Assembly: GCA_023391005.1 (NCBI GenBank)
Contig: JAEWBS010000124.1
Span: 1 to 47,207, forward strand
Reading direction: 5' to 3'
Length of the DNA: 47,207 nt
Source of the DNA: Bacillota bacterium
GTDB lineage: Bacteria > Bacillota > Clostridia > Oscillospirales > Ruminococcaceae
This document shows, piece by piece, positions 25,582-33,748 of the stretch; positions within the stretch are counted from its first letter, which is position 1; every line of letters begins with the position of its first letter. Made by a program: the position numbers and the translations under genes. Under the pieces are notes generated by a model that was not told the DNA's origin, ran no database searches, and saw only the letters and a program-made list of their open reading frames with translations.

Positions 25582-25617
25582 AAGGCCCGCCCGGTGCTAG
25601 CACCGGGCGGGCCTTGC
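25582..25617. repeat. perfect 36-base palindrome
   Basis: CAAGGCCCGCCCGGTGCT followed directly by its own reverse complement, 12 bases after the methyltransferase stop codon. There is no T tract, so it is not a standard terminator. It could block 3' exonucleases or act as a protein site. Confidence 0.75.
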
Positions 25618-25848
25618 CGCGCAGGGGGTAGCGCACGCCTCGCGGCATTTGCCAGACAACGGCAGGCCTGTGCGGTCACCGTTGAAACAGCTTGTTTCTT
25701 GCGGCGGTTGGCATACAGCCTGTCAAGCACGCCGGGTATGCGGCGCTTATTGCGCGCATCCTTTGAGCGCCTTTGGTTTATACGTCATCTTTTCGCGGTG
25801 CGGAGCATTGACGGCATTGACTAATTCACACCGTCCGTTTATGGATAC

Positions 25849-25900
25849 AACATGCAAAAGATCCTCAGGACAACTCTTGAGGGTCTTCCTGCATGTTTTT
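25849..25900 (+). terminator. intrinsic terminator upstream of the GntR gene
   Basis: AACATGCA (25849-25856) pairs with TGCATGTT (25890-25897), with an inner AGATCCTCA/TGAGGGTCT stem, then a T-rich tail. The preceding 230 bases (25618-25848) hold no supported gene. Confidence 0.8.
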
Positions 25901-25978
25901 TATTTTCGTGCTATTAGGCAAATTCTCCTGTTATTTCATGTTATGTTTCACAAAAATTTACATTTTATTTAAAAAAGC

Positions 25979-26007
25979 TTGAAAGTCCAATTTATTCCGT
26001 TTAATAT
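25979..26007 (+). promoter_or_regulatory. probable promoter of the GntR operon
   Basis: TTGAAA (25979-25984), a 17-base spacer, TAATAT (26002-26007), in an AT-rich stretch. An inverted repeat GACAT/ATGTC lies just downstream, near 26028-26044. Confidence 0.6.
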
Positions 26008-26060
26008 ATAAATATAGTATTGTAGGACATTTAAACAATGTCTGTGCAGGCAATACGAGA

Positions 26061-26096
26061 AGGTAGTATAGACAGGTCGTATAGAGAGGTAGTATG
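26061..26096 (+). promoter_or_regulatory. three direct repeats with 13-base period, possible operator
   Basis: AGGTAGTATAGA (26061), AGGTCGTATAGA (26074) and AGGTAGTATG (26087) recur every 13 bases. The last copy overlaps the GntR ribosome site and ends just before its ATG. Self-regulation by the GntR protein, or slippage within the leader, are both possible. Confidence 0.5.
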
Positions 26097-26097
26097 T

Positions 26098-26835
26098 ATG
26101 TTAAAAAAAGCAACAAGGACGTTGATGTATGAAGACGTCGCAAACCAGATCATCAACAGCATCAAAGAGGGCGCCTTTCAGCCCGGGGAGCGCCTGCCCG
26201 GCGAGACCGAGCTGACCGAGCTGTTCGGTGTGAGCAGAAACTGCCTGCGCGAGGCGCTTAAATCGCTGGGGCTGATGGGCATCACCTATTCCCGAGCGGG
26301 GCTGGGCACCTTTGTCTCGGTCGACGTGCAGTCGCGCTTTCAGGGCGAAAGGCTGCTCGACGCGATCGACATCACCAAGGACGCCACGCTGACCGAGCTG
26401 TGGGAAACCCGTCTGGTCATCGAGCCGGAGCTCACCAGTCTGGCTGCGATTCGCGCGACCGAGGCGGACAAGGCGCAGCTGCTGGCGCTGACCCGCACGC
26501 TTTCGGATCAATTGGACCATTACCAGCAGCAGAAAAAGCAGCACAGCCCCACCGAGGAGGGTATCAGCGTACATATGCTGATCGCCAAAATTGCCGGGAA
26601 TCTATGCCTTTACCGCTTTTTAGAATCGATTAAGTCGGAGCTGGCCAAGCAGCGCCTGAGCATCATCTACGAGACGCCGGTCGGCTTTGAGGCAAACAAA
26701 CGCGAACATATTCAGCTGTGCGAGGCCATCTGCGAAGGGCAGGAGGAAGTGGCCGCGGCGTTGATGCGCCAGCATTTGATCCGTACCCGCGACATGCATT
26801 TGCAGCACAGGCTAAAGGATAAAAAGGTGCGATAG
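26098..26835 (+). CDS. GntR-family regulator, FadR/FCD subfamily
   Basis: 245 residues from the ATG preceded by AGAGGT. The N-terminal winged helix is clear: MYEDVANQIINSIKEGAFQPGERLPGETELTELFGVSRNCLREALKSLGLMG, then the wing TYSRAGLGTFVS. The C-terminal half is an all-helical FCD domain with ELWETRLVIEPELTSLAAI, HMLIAKIAGN and EHIQLCEAICEG, which in this family binds an organic-acid effector through a metal held by Asp/His residues. It opens the operon with the UroD-like protein, TRAP transporter and desulfidase, and probably senses their substrate. Confidence 0.92.
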   Translation: MLKKATRTLMYEDVANQIINSIKEGAFQPGERLPGETELTELFGVSRNCLREALKSLGLMGITYSRAGLGTFVSVDVQSRFQGERLLDAIDITKDATLTELWETRLVIEPELTSLAAIRATEADKAQLLALTRTLSDQLDHYQQQKKQHSPTEEGISVHMLIAKIAGNLCLYRFLESIKSELAKQRLSIIYETPVGFEANKREHIQLCEAICEGQEEVAAALMRQHLIRTRDMHLQHRLKDKKVR

Positions 26836-26896
26836 CCGGTCCGTCATGAGGCGGGCAGGCAAAATAATATAATCCCGCACGAAGGAGGACAATTGG

Positions 26897-27922
26897 ATGA
26901 ACAGAGAAGAACGCATTAAAGCCGCGTTGAGCAGTCAGGAGGTGGACCGCGTACCGGTAAGCGTCTGGATGCACTTTTCGGAATTTGATCAGGACCCGCG
27001 CTCTTTAGCGGAGTGTATGGTTCAGTTCAACGAGAAGTTTGACTACGACTTCATCAAGATGATGCCGTTCGGCGCTTATTCCACACCTGACTGGGGCGCC
27101 AAACTCGATATTTACTGCGATAGATACAAAGAGGTCGTCATCAGCGCGCCGGGTATCAGCGGCGTTGCGGACTATTACAGCATTGAGCCGCTGCCGCCGA
27201 TCTTCGGCACCTGGGGCAAGCAGCTGCTGTTAAGCCAGCACGTCAGCAAGCGGATAAAGCCGAACACGCCCTTTATTCAGACGGTTTTTACGCCCGCCAC
27301 CACGCTGCGCAAATTAGCGGGCGAGCGTCTGATTCAGGACATGAAGGCCTATCCCGAAGCGGTACATAACGCGCTTGAAGCGATTACCCGCACGACGATT
27401 GATTTTATCAAAGCCAATATCGAAGCCGGTGTCAGCGGATTTTTTCTGGCCAGCCAATGCGCCACCTACGATTATATGACCGACGCGCTGTTCGCCGAGT
27501 TCTGCAAGCCCTACGACTTTAGGGTGATCAACAGCTATAAGGACGTGACCTATTTTAACGTCCTTCATATCCACGGCTCTAATATTATGTTTGACACGCT
27601 GCTCAGCTACCCGGTCAACTGTATGAACTGGCATGACCGGCATACCGACCCCGATCTTAAAACCGCGAGAACCAAGACCTCCAAAACCTTTTTAGGCGGC
27701 ATTTTAGAGGTGCCCACCATTATTAAGGGCGCTTTGCAATATAACAGCATCCTTGCGCGCAGCACACCCGAGGAGATTAACCGGCATATTCAAGAGGCGG
27801 TCGATATGGTCGACGGGCGCGGGGTTATCATCGGCCCGGGTTGCGTTGCCGACCCCCGCGTGTCCGAAGCGAATCTGGCTGCGGTGCGCTCGGCGGTGGA
27901 ACACCGCCTGCAATTGACCTGA
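26897..27922 (+). CDS. uroporphyrinogen-decarboxylase (URO-D)-family protein, MtaA-like
   Basis: 341 residues, TIM-barrel URO-D superfamily. The N-terminus REERIKAALSSQEVDRVPVSVW and the C-terminal VDGRGVIIGPGCVADPRVSEANLAAV match methyltransferase members such as MtaA/MtbA. Those carry a zinc site H-x-C...C. Here the first pair is His224-Ile-His226 (LHIHGSN) and the last Cys316, so a Cys is replaced by His. No corrinoid protein is coded nearby, and true heme-pathway UroD is unlikely given the context. It lies 61 bases after the GntR gene with GGAGG at the start. Methyl transfer or decarboxylation of the imported substrate are guesses. Confidence 0.82.
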   Translation: MNREERIKAALSSQEVDRVPVSVWMHFSEFDQDPRSLAECMVQFNEKFDYDFIKMMPFGAYSTPDWGAKLDIYCDRYKEVVISAPGISGVADYYSIEPLPPIFGTWGKQLLLSQHVSKRIKPNTPFIQTVFTPATTLRKLAGERLIQDMKAYPEAVHNALEAITRTTIDFIKANIEAGVSGFFLASQCATYDYMTDALFAEFCKPYDFRVINSYKDVTYFNVLHIHGSNIMFDTLLSYPVNCMNWHDRHTDPDLKTARTKTSKTFLGGILEVPTIIKGALQYNSILARSTPEEINRHIQEAVDMVDGRGVIIGPGCVADPRVSEANLAAVRSAVEHRLQLT

Positions 27923-28187
27923 CGACGCTGGGGCGATGTTGTGGCCCAATACCAAGGCGATTTTTGCCGCATCCCAGTGCTTTGATCGGTTTTGACCGCG
28001 AAAGGAAATAGCGAAACAACCCCGCCGATTGGCTTGTATTTGCGGTCCGGTTTACGTCTTGCCGTGTTGGCCTTGGCGGATACAAAGTATCCCGGCCGAT
28101 TCCGCGCCTATTTTCAAGTCGCTTGACTAACAGCGGGTACCTTCTGCCGCAGGCAGTGTACACATAAATTATTTGGAGGTTTGTAAG

Positions 28188-29267
28188 ATGAAAAAATCGC
28201 TTCTCGCTATTTTTCTGGCTTCATCCATTCTTTTAATGAGCGCATGCCAAAACGCTGCATCCAAGCCCGCCGCCGCGTCGTCTCCCGCGCCGGCAGCCGG
28301 TTCGTCGACCGCTTCTGAAGCGGCCCCCACCTATAAGCCGGGGCAGTTTAAAATCCGCGTCGCGACCGTCGTCTCGGGCGACCACGCATGGGTCAAGATG
28401 GCCGAGTACATGAAGGAAGAGCTTGCCAAGCGCTCGGACGGCGCAATCGAGATGTCGATCTTCCCGGGCGGGCAGCTGGGTAACGACGAGGCCTGCATCG
28501 ACGACATGCGCGTCGGCACGCTGGACATGCTGATTGGCGGCACCCAGAACGCCGCGCCGTTTGTCTCGCAATATCAGATCCTCGGCCTTGCTTATCTGTT
28601 TGCCGACCGCGACCAGTTTGAGGGCGTCCTCGTCAAGGATGGCGCGGTGTTCAACTTTGTTCAGGACAAGTATACCTCAAACGGTCTGGGGCTCAAGCTG
28701 CTTGCGCTGTGCAACGGCGGTCAGCGTGACCTGCACACCGGCAAAGAGGTCAAATCGGTCGCCGATTTAAAGAACCTTAAAATGCGCGTGACCTCCTCGG
28801 CGACCGAGTCGCTGGTCTGGTCCAAGCTTGGGACCATTCCGACCTCGATGAGCTTTAACGATATCTATTCCGGCATGCAGACCAACACCGTCAACGCGTT
28901 TGAGTGTACCGCCGCTTCTTACAACGCGAACGCGCTTTACGAGGTCGCGCCCTATTTCATCCAAACCGCCCACCAGTTTACGCCCACCCATATCACCTAC
29001 AGCGAGCTGGCCTATAAGAAGCTGCCCGCCGATATTCAGGCGATGGTCGACGAGGTGGCCGACGAGGCTGGCAAGCTTGGCAGCAAGCTCGCCGACGAGG
29101 CGGACGACTCGCTGATCGATGTGCTTGTCAAGGACAAGGGCGTCATTCTTTGCACGGTGGACAAGGCCGAATTCAAGGCCATTGTAGAGCCGCTTTACCC
29201 CGAGATTGCCAAGAGCTGCGACGGTCAGGCCCTGCTTGACATTGTGAACGCTGAAATTAAAAAGTAG
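28188..29267 (+). CDS. TRAP transporter substrate-binding lipoprotein (DctP family)
   Basis: 359 residues from the ATG preceded by TTGGAGGT; an in-frame TTG upstream overlaps the ribosome site and is rejected. The signal peptide ends LLMSAC with Cys20 lipidated, and an Ala/Ser/Pro linker follows. DctP motifs: FPGGQLGNDEACIDDMRVGTLDM, LKNLKMRVTSS with the carboxylate-binding Arg, and TIPTSMSFNDIYSGMQTNTVNAFEC. It captures an organic anion outside the cell and hands it to DctQM. A 265-base gap upstream holds only a small hairpin GGATAC/GTATCC (28078-28092). Confidence 0.92.
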   Translation: MKKSLLAIFLASSILLMSACQNAASKPAAASSPAPAAGSSTASEAAPTYKPGQFKIRVATVVSGDHAWVKMAEYMKEELAKRSDGAIEMSIFPGGQLGNDEACIDDMRVGTLDMLIGGTQNAAPFVSQYQILGLAYLFADRDQFEGVLVKDGAVFNFVQDKYTSNGLGLKLLALCNGGQRDLHTGKEVKSVADLKNLKMRVTSSATESLVWSKLGTIPTSMSFNDIYSGMQTNTVNAFECTAASYNANALYEVAPYFIQTAHQFTPTHITYSELAYKKLPADIQAMVDEVADEAGKLGSKLADEADDSLIDVLVKDKGVILCTVDKAEFKAIVEPLYPEIAKSCDGQALLDIVNAEIKK

Positions 29268-29283
29268 CCTTTTTATCCGGAAA

Positions 29284-29355
29284 GCCCCGCAAGGCAACAG
29301 TGCTGCCAGATGCGGCCGGTGTCTGGCAGCGTCCCCCCTTCGCGAACGGCGGGGC
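29284..29355 (+). promoter_or_regulatory. large hairpin between dctP-type and dctQ-type genes
   Basis: GCCCCGC (29284-29290) pairs with GCGGGGC (29349-29355), enclosing GCTGCCAGA/TCTGGCAGC (29302-29310, 29322-29330). There is no T tract. Such structures after binding-protein genes often protect the upstream mRNA, so the binding protein is made in excess over the permease. Confidence 0.55.
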
Positions 29356-29453
29356 ATCAGGGTGTGCCAAACGGCAAAGTAGCATACCCTGCCTGTCGGG
29401 GCGAGACCGACCGGAAGATCTAAGCGTTCCCCCAGTTTGAAAGGAAGGTGTCC

Positions 29454-29966
29454 ATGAGACAGACTATTTCTTCTATCTCTAACTTTATCGAAGCGCTTTG
29501 CAAGGCGATCGGCGGCTTTTCGGTCGGCGCTTTTGTGGTGGTCATCTCGATACAGGTGGTTTTTCGCAACTTTTTAAAGCTGCCGATTATCTGGGCCAAC
29601 GATATTGCCGTCGTCTTCTTTGTGTGGGCCGTTTTCTTTGGCAGCGCCATCGCCGTCCGGCACAGAAAGCATTATGTTCTGGAATTTGTCCCGCAGAAAT
29701 ACGCAAAAACTAATTGCGTTCTCGATTTGATCGGCGATATTTCGGGCTTTGTGTTCTTTGCGTTTTTAGTTGTTTACGGCTATCAGTACACCATTATGGG
29801 GCTCAGCCGCCTGTCGCCCTCTATCGGACTTCCGCAGGCCTATTTCTTTGTGTGCATACCGCTCTCGGGTATTTTTATGCTGTGGTTTAACATGGGCATT
29901 TTCACCGGCGATCTCAAGCGCATGATCGCGCTGCTCAAAGCGAGGGAGGTCAAAGTCAATGAATGA
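29454..29966 (+). CDS. TRAP transporter small permease (DctQ family)
   Basis: 170 residues from the ATG preceded by AAGGAAGG. Four hydrophobic segments (about 20-42, 50-72, 90-112 and 128-150) and the motif VFRNFLKLPIIWANDIAVVFFVWAVFFG are typical of DctQ, as is the basic RHRKHY after helix 2. It pairs with the large permease, whose start overlaps its end by 8 bases. Confidence 0.9.
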   Translation: MRQTISSISNFIEALCKAIGGFSVGAFVVVISIQVVFRNFLKLPIIWANDIAVVFFVWAVFFGSAIAVRHRKHYVLEFVPQKYAKTNCVLDLIGDISGFVFFAFLVVYGYQYTIMGLSRLSPSIGLPQAYFFVCIPLSGIFMLWFNMGIFTGDLKRMIALLKAREVKVNE

Positions 29967-31254
29967 TCTGGTGTTGCTTTTACTGCTCTTTACCGTCATG
30001 GTGTCGATCAAGATACCGATTGCTTACGCGCTGGGGCTGGCGTCGCTCGGCGTAATTTACCACATGGGCATTCCGTTTCTGAGCGCCGTCAACAGCATGT
30101 ATAACTCAGTCAACAACTTCTCGCTGCTCGCGGTGCCGCTTTTTATGCTGCTGGCCCAGCTGATGGATAAGGGCGGCATCACCGACCGGCTCTTTACCAT
30201 CAGCGACGCCTTTGTCGGGCATATCCGCGGCGGCTTGGGGCATGTCAACGTTTTTATCAGCCTGCTGTTCGGGCATCTGTCGGGTTCGGCGCAGGCCGAC
30301 GCGGCCGGCATCGGGTCGATGCTGATTCCCGCGATGAAAAAGGCCGGCTACAGCTCGGGCTTCTCGGTCGCCATTACGGCCTGCTCCTCGACGCTTGGCG
30401 TTATCATTCCCCCCAGCGTGCTGCTGGTCGTCTATGGCGCGATGAGCGGGGCCTCGATCGGCGCGCTGTTTATCGCGGGCTTTGTGCCCGGCTTTCTCAT
30501 CGCGTTTGCCCAGATGGTCTATACCTATGTGCTCGCGATTAAATACGACTGGCCCAGAGGGAAAAAATACACCTGGAAGGAACGCGGTCAGGCGCTGTCC
30601 AGCGCTGTTCCGGTCATTCTGCTGCCGGTCATCATTCTGGGCGGCACGAGCAGCGGCCTGTTTACCGCGACCGAGTCGGCCGCCATCGCCTGCCTTTATG
30701 CCGTGGTGCTGATGTTTTTGATCTACCGCAATTACGACCCCAAGGAGATTCCGTCGGTGCTGGTACACACGGCCTCCGACTTCTCGCTGAGCATGTTCGC
30801 GGTGGCGAGCGCCGGCATTACCGGCTGGCTCATCGCCTATCTCAACGCCCCACAGATGATCGCGGACTGGATTTTGCGCATCACGCAGTCTTATTTCGGC
30901 GTTTATCTGCTGCTGATTCTGTTCCTGCTTTTCGTCGGGACCTTTTTGAGCCCGATCACCGCGATCATCATTTTTCTGCCGATTATTCAGCAGCTCGGCC
31001 ACGCGGTACATATCAACGACATTCATCTCGGCCTGATTGTGGTGCTGACCCTTTCGCTGGGCATGGTGACGCCGCCATACGGCTCCTGCTTGATGATTAC
31101 CGCCCAACTGGGAGAAATTACGATTCCGCAGGCCTTTAAGAGCGTGATACCGATTTTGATTATCACCGTCGGCATCATTTTGCTGGGCGTCATTTTCCCC
31201 GAGCTGTTCCTGTTCCTGCCCAGAATGTTTGTGCCGATGGCCTTCCCGGCGTGA
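29959..31254 (+). CDS. TRAP transporter large permease (DctM family)
   Basis: 431 residues, about 12 hydrophobic segments. DctM signatures: LLAVPLFMLLAQLMDKGGIT, GHLSGSAQADAAGIGSMLIPAMKKAGYSSGFSVAITACSSTLGVIIPPS and GMVTPPYGSCLMI near the end. It forms the sodium-coupled translocation channel in this family. It overlaps the small-permease gene and is followed 50 bases later by the desulfidase gene. Confidence 0.93.
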   Translation: MNDLVLLLLLFTVMVSIKIPIAYALGLASLGVIYHMGIPFLSAVNSMYNSVNNFSLLAVPLFMLLAQLMDKGGITDRLFTISDAFVGHIRGGLGHVNVFISLLFGHLSGSAQADAAGIGSMLIPAMKKAGYSSGFSVAITACSSTLGVIIPPSVLLVVYGAMSGASIGALFIAGFVPGFLIAFAQMVYTYVLAIKYDWPRGKKYTWKERGQALSSAVPVILLPVIILGGTSSGLFTATESAAIACLYAVVLMFLIYRNYDPKEIPSVLVHTASDFSLSMFAVASAGITGWLIAYLNAPQMIADWILRITQSYFGVYLLLILFLLFVGTFLSPITAIIIFLPIIQQLGHAVHINDIHLGLIVVLTLSLGMVTPPYGSCLMITAQLGEITIPQAFKSVIPILIITVGIILLGVIFPELFLFLPRMFVPMAFPA

Positions 31255-31304
31255 CCCAACGGATCGCTTCAGGCTGCATTTTTCAAGAATTTTGAGGTAC
31301 TACA

Positions 31305-32588
31305 GTGGATAATAAAGTTTATAACGCGTACATTCAGATTTTAGAGCGCGAGCTGGTGCCGGCCCTTGGCTGTACCGAGCCGATCGCGATCGCATTTTGC
31401 GCGGCCAAGGCCGCCGAGGTGCTCGGGTGCGAGCCGGAGCGCATGGTTGTCGAAAGCAGCGGCAATATCATCAAAAATGTCAAGGCGGTCGTTGTTCCCA
31501 ACGCGAACGGCCTCAAGGGCATGGACGTCGCGGCGGTGCTCGGCGCGGTCGGCGGCGATGCCGCCAAGGGACTTGAGGTGCTCAGCGACATTACCGAGGA
31601 ACACATCGCCAAGGCTGTCAGACTGCTCGAAAACAAGGACTATTGTGTGTGCAAGCTGCTCGAAGGGGTCGAGAATCTGCACATTATCACAACGGTCTAC
31701 GCGGGCGGGGCGCAGGCGCTTGTCGAAATCAAGTCGACCCATACGCATATCACCCGCATCGAAAAGAACGGTGAAAGTGTTTTTGTTCAGAACGATCTGT
31801 CGCGCGGCGCTGACGGCGGGGATACCCTCAAGCAGCTGCTCAACGTCCGGGATATACTGACCTTTGCCGATATTCTGCGTATCGACGACCTGCGCCGGGT
31901 GCTGGACCGGCAGATTGCCTACAACACCGCCATTTCTCAGGAGGGCCTGACCGGCGATTACGGCGCCCGGGTGGGTAAAACGTTGTTGGCGAATTACGAC
32001 GCCGATAATCTGGTCATTCGCGCCCGGGCCGCGGCCGCGGCGGGCTCCGACGCCCGGATGAGCGGCTGCGCCCTGCCGGTCGTGATCAATTCCGGCAGCG
32101 GCAATCAGGGCATCACCGTCACGATGCCTGTTTTGGAATATGCCAAGGCGCTTGGCGCGCCAAAGGACAAGCTGTACCGCGCGCTGGCGCTGGCCAACCT
32201 GATTTCTCTGCATCAAAAGCGGTTTATCGGCAGCCTTTCGGCCTATTGCGGCGCGGTCTGCGCGGCGTGCGGCGCGGCGTGCGGCGTCGCGTATCTTTAC
32301 GGGGCCGGGTATGAGGAGATCTCGTGCACGATTATCAATACGATTACCAATATTGGCGGTATGGTGTGCGACGGGGCCAAGCCCTCCTGCGCCGCCAAAA
32401 TTTCATCGGCGGTCGACGCCGCGCTGTTGGCCTTTAATCTGCAAAGAAACGGCGGCTGCTTCTCCGAGGGCGAGGGGCTTGTCAAGCGCGACGTTGAGGC
32501 GACGATCAGGGCCGTGGGCAAAATGGGGCATGACGGTATGAAATCGACCGATGTCGAGATTCTCAACATCATGCTTTGCGGCGACTGA
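31305..32588 (+). CDS. L-cysteine desulfidase-family protein (CyuA/UPF0597)
   Basis: 427 residues, start GTG with TTGAGGT upstream. Family blocks: ELVPALGCTEPIAIAFCAAKA, VVESSGNIIKNVKAVVVPN, MSGCALPVVINSGSGNQGITVTMPV and INTITNIGGMVCDGAKPSCAAKISSAVDAA. Relatives use a [4Fe-4S] cluster, as bacterial serine dehydratases do, and E. coli CyuA releases sulfide from cysteine. The protein is unusually rich in Cys in one stretch (CGAVCAACGAACG). As the last gene of the GntR-UroD-TRAP operon it may act on a hydroxy- or thiol-acid related to the TRAP substrate instead of cysteine. Confidence 0.87.
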   Translation: MDNKVYNAYIQILERELVPALGCTEPIAIAFCAAKAAEVLGCEPERMVVESSGNIIKNVKAVVVPNANGLKGMDVAAVLGAVGGDAAKGLEVLSDITEEHIAKAVRLLENKDYCVCKLLEGVENLHIITTVYAGGAQALVEIKSTHTHITRIEKNGESVFVQNDLSRGADGGDTLKQLLNVRDILTFADILRIDDLRRVLDRQIAYNTAISQEGLTGDYGARVGKTLLANYDADNLVIRARAAAAAGSDARMSGCALPVVINSGSGNQGITVTMPVLEYAKALGAPKDKLYRALALANLISLHQKRFIGSLSAYCGAVCAACGAACGVAYLYGAGYEEISCTIINTITNIGGMVCDGAKPSCAAKISSAVDAALLAFNLQRNGGCFSEGEGLVKRDVEATIRAVGKMGHDGMKSTDVEILNIMLCGD

Positions 32589-32635
32589 GCCTATTCATTT
32601 GACATCTTCTTTTCTATACTACCTTAATGGCAGGG

Positions 32636-32666
32636 GGCGGACGCGGTTTAAACGCGTCCGCCTTTT
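32636..32666 (+). terminator. intrinsic terminator of the GntR-TRAP-desulfidase operon
   Basis: GGCGGACGCG (32636-32645) pairs with CGCGTCCGCC (32653-32662), followed by TTTT. Confidence 0.85.
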
Positions 32667-32733
32667 GCCGCGTCAGCGACATTTACAGTAATGTGCCTTA
32701 TCACTCGGATTGATAGCGCCTTCTTGCTTGCAT

Positions 32734-32784
32734 GCGGTTGAACTTAAAGTAAGCTCCCAGCATCCGAATAATAAGTTCAACCGC
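32734..32784. repeat. inverted repeat near the hemerythrin terminator
   Basis: GCGGTTGAACTT (32734-32745) and AAGTTCAACCGC (32773-32784) are perfect complements separated by 27 bases. Role unknown. Confidence 0.6.
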
Positions 32785-32786
32785 GA

Positions 32787-32822
32787 TAAAAAAGACGCCC
32801 TAGCTTAAAATAAGCGGGCGTC
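32787..32822 (-). terminator. intrinsic terminator of the hemerythrin gene
   Basis: Read leftward, GGGCGTC and GACGCCC arms (32816-32822 and 32794-32800) enclose a smaller stem, and the complement of the A run at 32787-32793 gives the U tract. Confidence 0.8.
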
Positions 32823-32863
32823 CCTTTTAGTTTTGCTTGAATACCGATTTGCCGCCGCTTGGG

Positions 32864-33262
32864 TTACTTAAGCGTTTTTGCAAACTCGCCAATCTTTTTA
32901 TCCATATTGGAAATGTGCTTGGTCAGCCATTCGACAACCATCTGGTTGGCGTTGATGATGACCAGAATATTTCCGCCCGAGGTCTGATAGTCGCTGCGCA
33001 GCTTTTGCAGCTGGGCGATAAAGGCGGTGTGCGCGGCTTTCTGCTCCGCGTACTGCGGGTAGCGGATGCGCTGCATGTAGTTTTCTTCATCGGCAAAGTG
33101 CTTTTTGGTGTAGCTCTCTAAAAAGTCCAGCAGCTCTCCGACATATTCTTTGGCTTGGTTGTTTTTACCCGCTTCAAAAAGCTTTTCAGCCTTCTCAAAC
33201 CAGACCTTATGCTGGTCGTCAATCACATTGATACCGACTGACAGATTCGGTGTCCACGGCAT
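32864..33262 (-). CDS. bacteriohemerythrin
   Basis: 132 residues, a four-helix di-iron protein that binds O2 reversibly. The ligand pattern is complete: His18 (VIDDQHKVWF), His55 and Glu59 (KKHFADEENYM), His78 (KAAHTAFI), and His116 with Asp121 (WLTKHISNMD). Single-domain hemerythrins in anaerobes are thought to scavenge or sense oxygen, or to store iron. GGGGGA precedes the ATG. It has its own promoter and terminator. Confidence 0.95.
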   Translation of the reverse strand: MPWTPNLSVGINVIDDQHKVWFEKAEKLFEAGKNNQAKEYVGELLDFLESYTKKHFADEENYMQRIRYPQYAEQKAAHTAFIAQLQKLRSDYQTSGGNILVIINANQMVVEWLTKHISNMDKKIGEFAKTLK

Positions 33263-33300
33263 AGCTATTCCCCCTTATATCCGGAAAATCATTCCTGTAT

Positions 33301-33329
33301 TTAATACATTTTATAACAAAAACCGTCAA
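33301..33329 (-). promoter_or_regulatory. promoter of the hemerythrin gene
   Basis: On the minus strand TTGACG (complement of 33324-33329), 17-base spacer, TATTAA (complement of 33301-33306). Confidence 0.75.
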
Positions 33330-33521
33330 ATTTCAAGTGTTAATTTGTAGTTTTATATCAAAAGGATTGTTGAACATGATCATGCCCTTCATCAAACCGC
33401 ACACCTTCTTATTTCATCTGAATAATTATGACGGATACATTGGTAAGGTCAGTGCGATAATCGTGTTAATTCATTTAAGGTTGGAATATCGGTGAAGTTG
33501 GATATCTCGATAGGCTTTCTT

Positions 33522-33646
33522 ATCAGAAGGGAGAGGCTGTAAGCGGGGGAGCGTTAGGTTTCTACCGCTTGTCGAGCGAGCACGGCAAACGGATTCCTAT
33601 CACAGCGCACTAAAAAACCAGTCCGAAGACTGGTTTTATTTGGTGC
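33522..33646. repeat. repeat with CCAGTC hairpin, copy 1
   Basis: Similar in the same orientation to 34469-34608. Shared parts: ATC-AAGGG-AG at the left, GGGGG, CTACCGC, GTCGAGCGA and the final hairpin ending TTGGTGC. The hairpin here is AAAACCAGTC/GACTGGTTTT-like with loop CGAA. It lies in the 486-base gap between the hemerythrin and SnoaL-like genes, which otherwise shows no supported gene. Confidence 0.65.
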
Positions 33647-33748
33647 AATGGGGTAAAATTCAAAATAATAAGTTGCTGACTATGACTTGGGTGACAAATC
33701 ATGAATTTATCAATTTTATTGTGCTCAAAATCCATAGTCGTTGATACG

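Noticed and set aside
30106..31107. 333-residue open frame antisense to the TRAP large permease gene
   Set aside because: Low-complexity His/Arg/Asn/Gln translation, complement of a hydrophobic membrane protein; no ribosome site.
31341..32216. 291-residue open frame antisense to the desulfidase gene
   Set aside because: Same reason: shadow of a well-supported gene.
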